Source of the DNA: Verrucomicrobiota bacterium
GTDB lineage: Bacteria > Verrucomicrobiota > Verrucomicrobiia > Limisphaerales > UBA11320
Reading direction: 5' to 3'
Assembly: GCA_016199985.1 (NCBI GenBank)
Contig: JACQFQ010000063.1
Span: 1 to 64,000, forward strand
DNA length: 64,000 nucleotides
The notes beneath the pieces are model-generated. The model was not told where the DNA came from, did no database searches, and saw nothing but the letters and a program-made list of their open reading frames with translations. Below, one piece after another: positions 63,771 through 64,000 of the stretch (the stretch's first letter is position 1; each line of letters starts with the position of its first letter). Position numbers and translations under genes: made by a program.

Positions 63771-64000
63771 TCAGTCCCCAAAGATCCGCTTGAACTGGTC
63801 CCGCGCCTTCTCCTCGCGCGCGTCCGTCCGGGCGCCGCCCCACTCTCTGCGGATAAAGTCAAAATACTCGCAAAAGTTCGCCATGTGCTTGTCCTGGACG
63901 GCGTCCGCTCGCCGATCGCGGCATTGGTAGGCGGACTTGAGATCGTAGCTCACGCAGTTGAGGCAGACCTTCATGTCCGAGCCGCACTGATGGCAGCTGT
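63771..64000 (-). CDS. Small zinc-ribbon protein, 5' end outside window
   Basis: The frame stays open to the window edge: SCHQCGSDMKVCLNC continues upstream of an internal ATG at 63974, and completes two CxxC pairs, so the true start is beyond 64000. After the ribbon come CRDRRADAVQDKHMANFCEYF and a basic/acidic C-terminus. It sits immediately before the DEDD exonuclease. Probably a nucleic-acid or structural zinc protein; family unknown. Confidence 0.7.
   Translation of the reverse strand, partial: SCHQCGSDMKVCLNCVSYDLKSAYQCRDRRADAVQDKHMANFCEYFDFIRREWGGARTDAREEKARDQFKRIFGD

Overview
The window is GC-rich bacterial chromosome. It most resembles a member of the Verrucomicrobiota (Limisphaerales/Pedosphaera-like). 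This is an inference from gene families: a PEP-CTERM protein and a VPDSG-CTERM-type protein, a CotH-kinase protein, a DUF5009 acyltransferase, an exported PQQ-type sugar dehydrogenase, a Pirellula/Verrucomicrobium-type heme-binding protein, FecR and GYF-domain proteins, and mostly weak Shine-Dalgarno sites. No rRNA or CRISPR array was seen. One tRNA (anticodon CAT) is present.

Layout. 1-301: C-terminal end of an ISAs1-type transposase cut by the window edge. 413-2638: argD-argF (arginine biosynthesis). 2686-5227 (minus): xylA-cdsA and a small membrane protein. 5361-6761: UDP-sugar pyrophosphorylase. 6844-12583 (minus): DUF5009 acyltransferase, an exported protein of unknown function, a small 4-TM protein and a large CotH protein. 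12722-15343: four-gene operon of GYF/zinc-ribbon membrane proteins. 15368-23777 (minus): manA, accA, a coiled-coil zinc-ribbon protein, a DUF772-like transposase-derived protein, an asparagine-synthetase homologue without Cys2, a sugar dehydrogenase and an APC permease. 24276-29017: type IV pilus/type II secretion inner-membrane proteins (PilM/N/O and a PilP-position protein) and the secretin, followed by a PEP-CTERM protein. 29863-34075: heptosyltransferase-like GT9, Aas-type acyltransferase/acyl-ACP synthetase and a FecR protein. 34120-41749 (mostly minus): nth, kamA, an exported protein, a methyltransferase (plus strand) and a three-gene set of deacetylase-like protein, aldo/keto reductase and hexapeptide acyltransferase. 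42197-47085: nadE, acyl carrier protein, AMP-forming ligase and asnB, which look like one biosynthetic unit. 47246-49934: carboxy-terminal protease and a c-type heme protein.

50286-57191 is the most unusual part. A 60-residue protein that is almost only signal peptide plus a VPDSG-CTERM-like sorting signal is followed by RNA-hairpin-rich DNA and then by a 2124-residue exported protein. That protein has a possible thioester adhesin domain at its N-terminus, three SdrD-B domains, SprB-type repeats and Ig/lectin-like domains. It then carries two blocks of ten 17-residue repeats in which two Cys, two His and usually two Asp recur at fixed positions. Each block appears to be an expansion of the metal-binding loop of a further SdrD-B-like domain.

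57337-64000: a Trp-repeat membrane-anchored protein, DUF1801 protein, an integrase remnant near a tRNA, an SLBB-like lipoprotein, mogA, a REC-PAS-GGDEF-EAL regulator, a DEDD exonuclease and a zinc-ribbon protein that runs off the window.

All family assignments were made by eye from motifs; no database search was possible.
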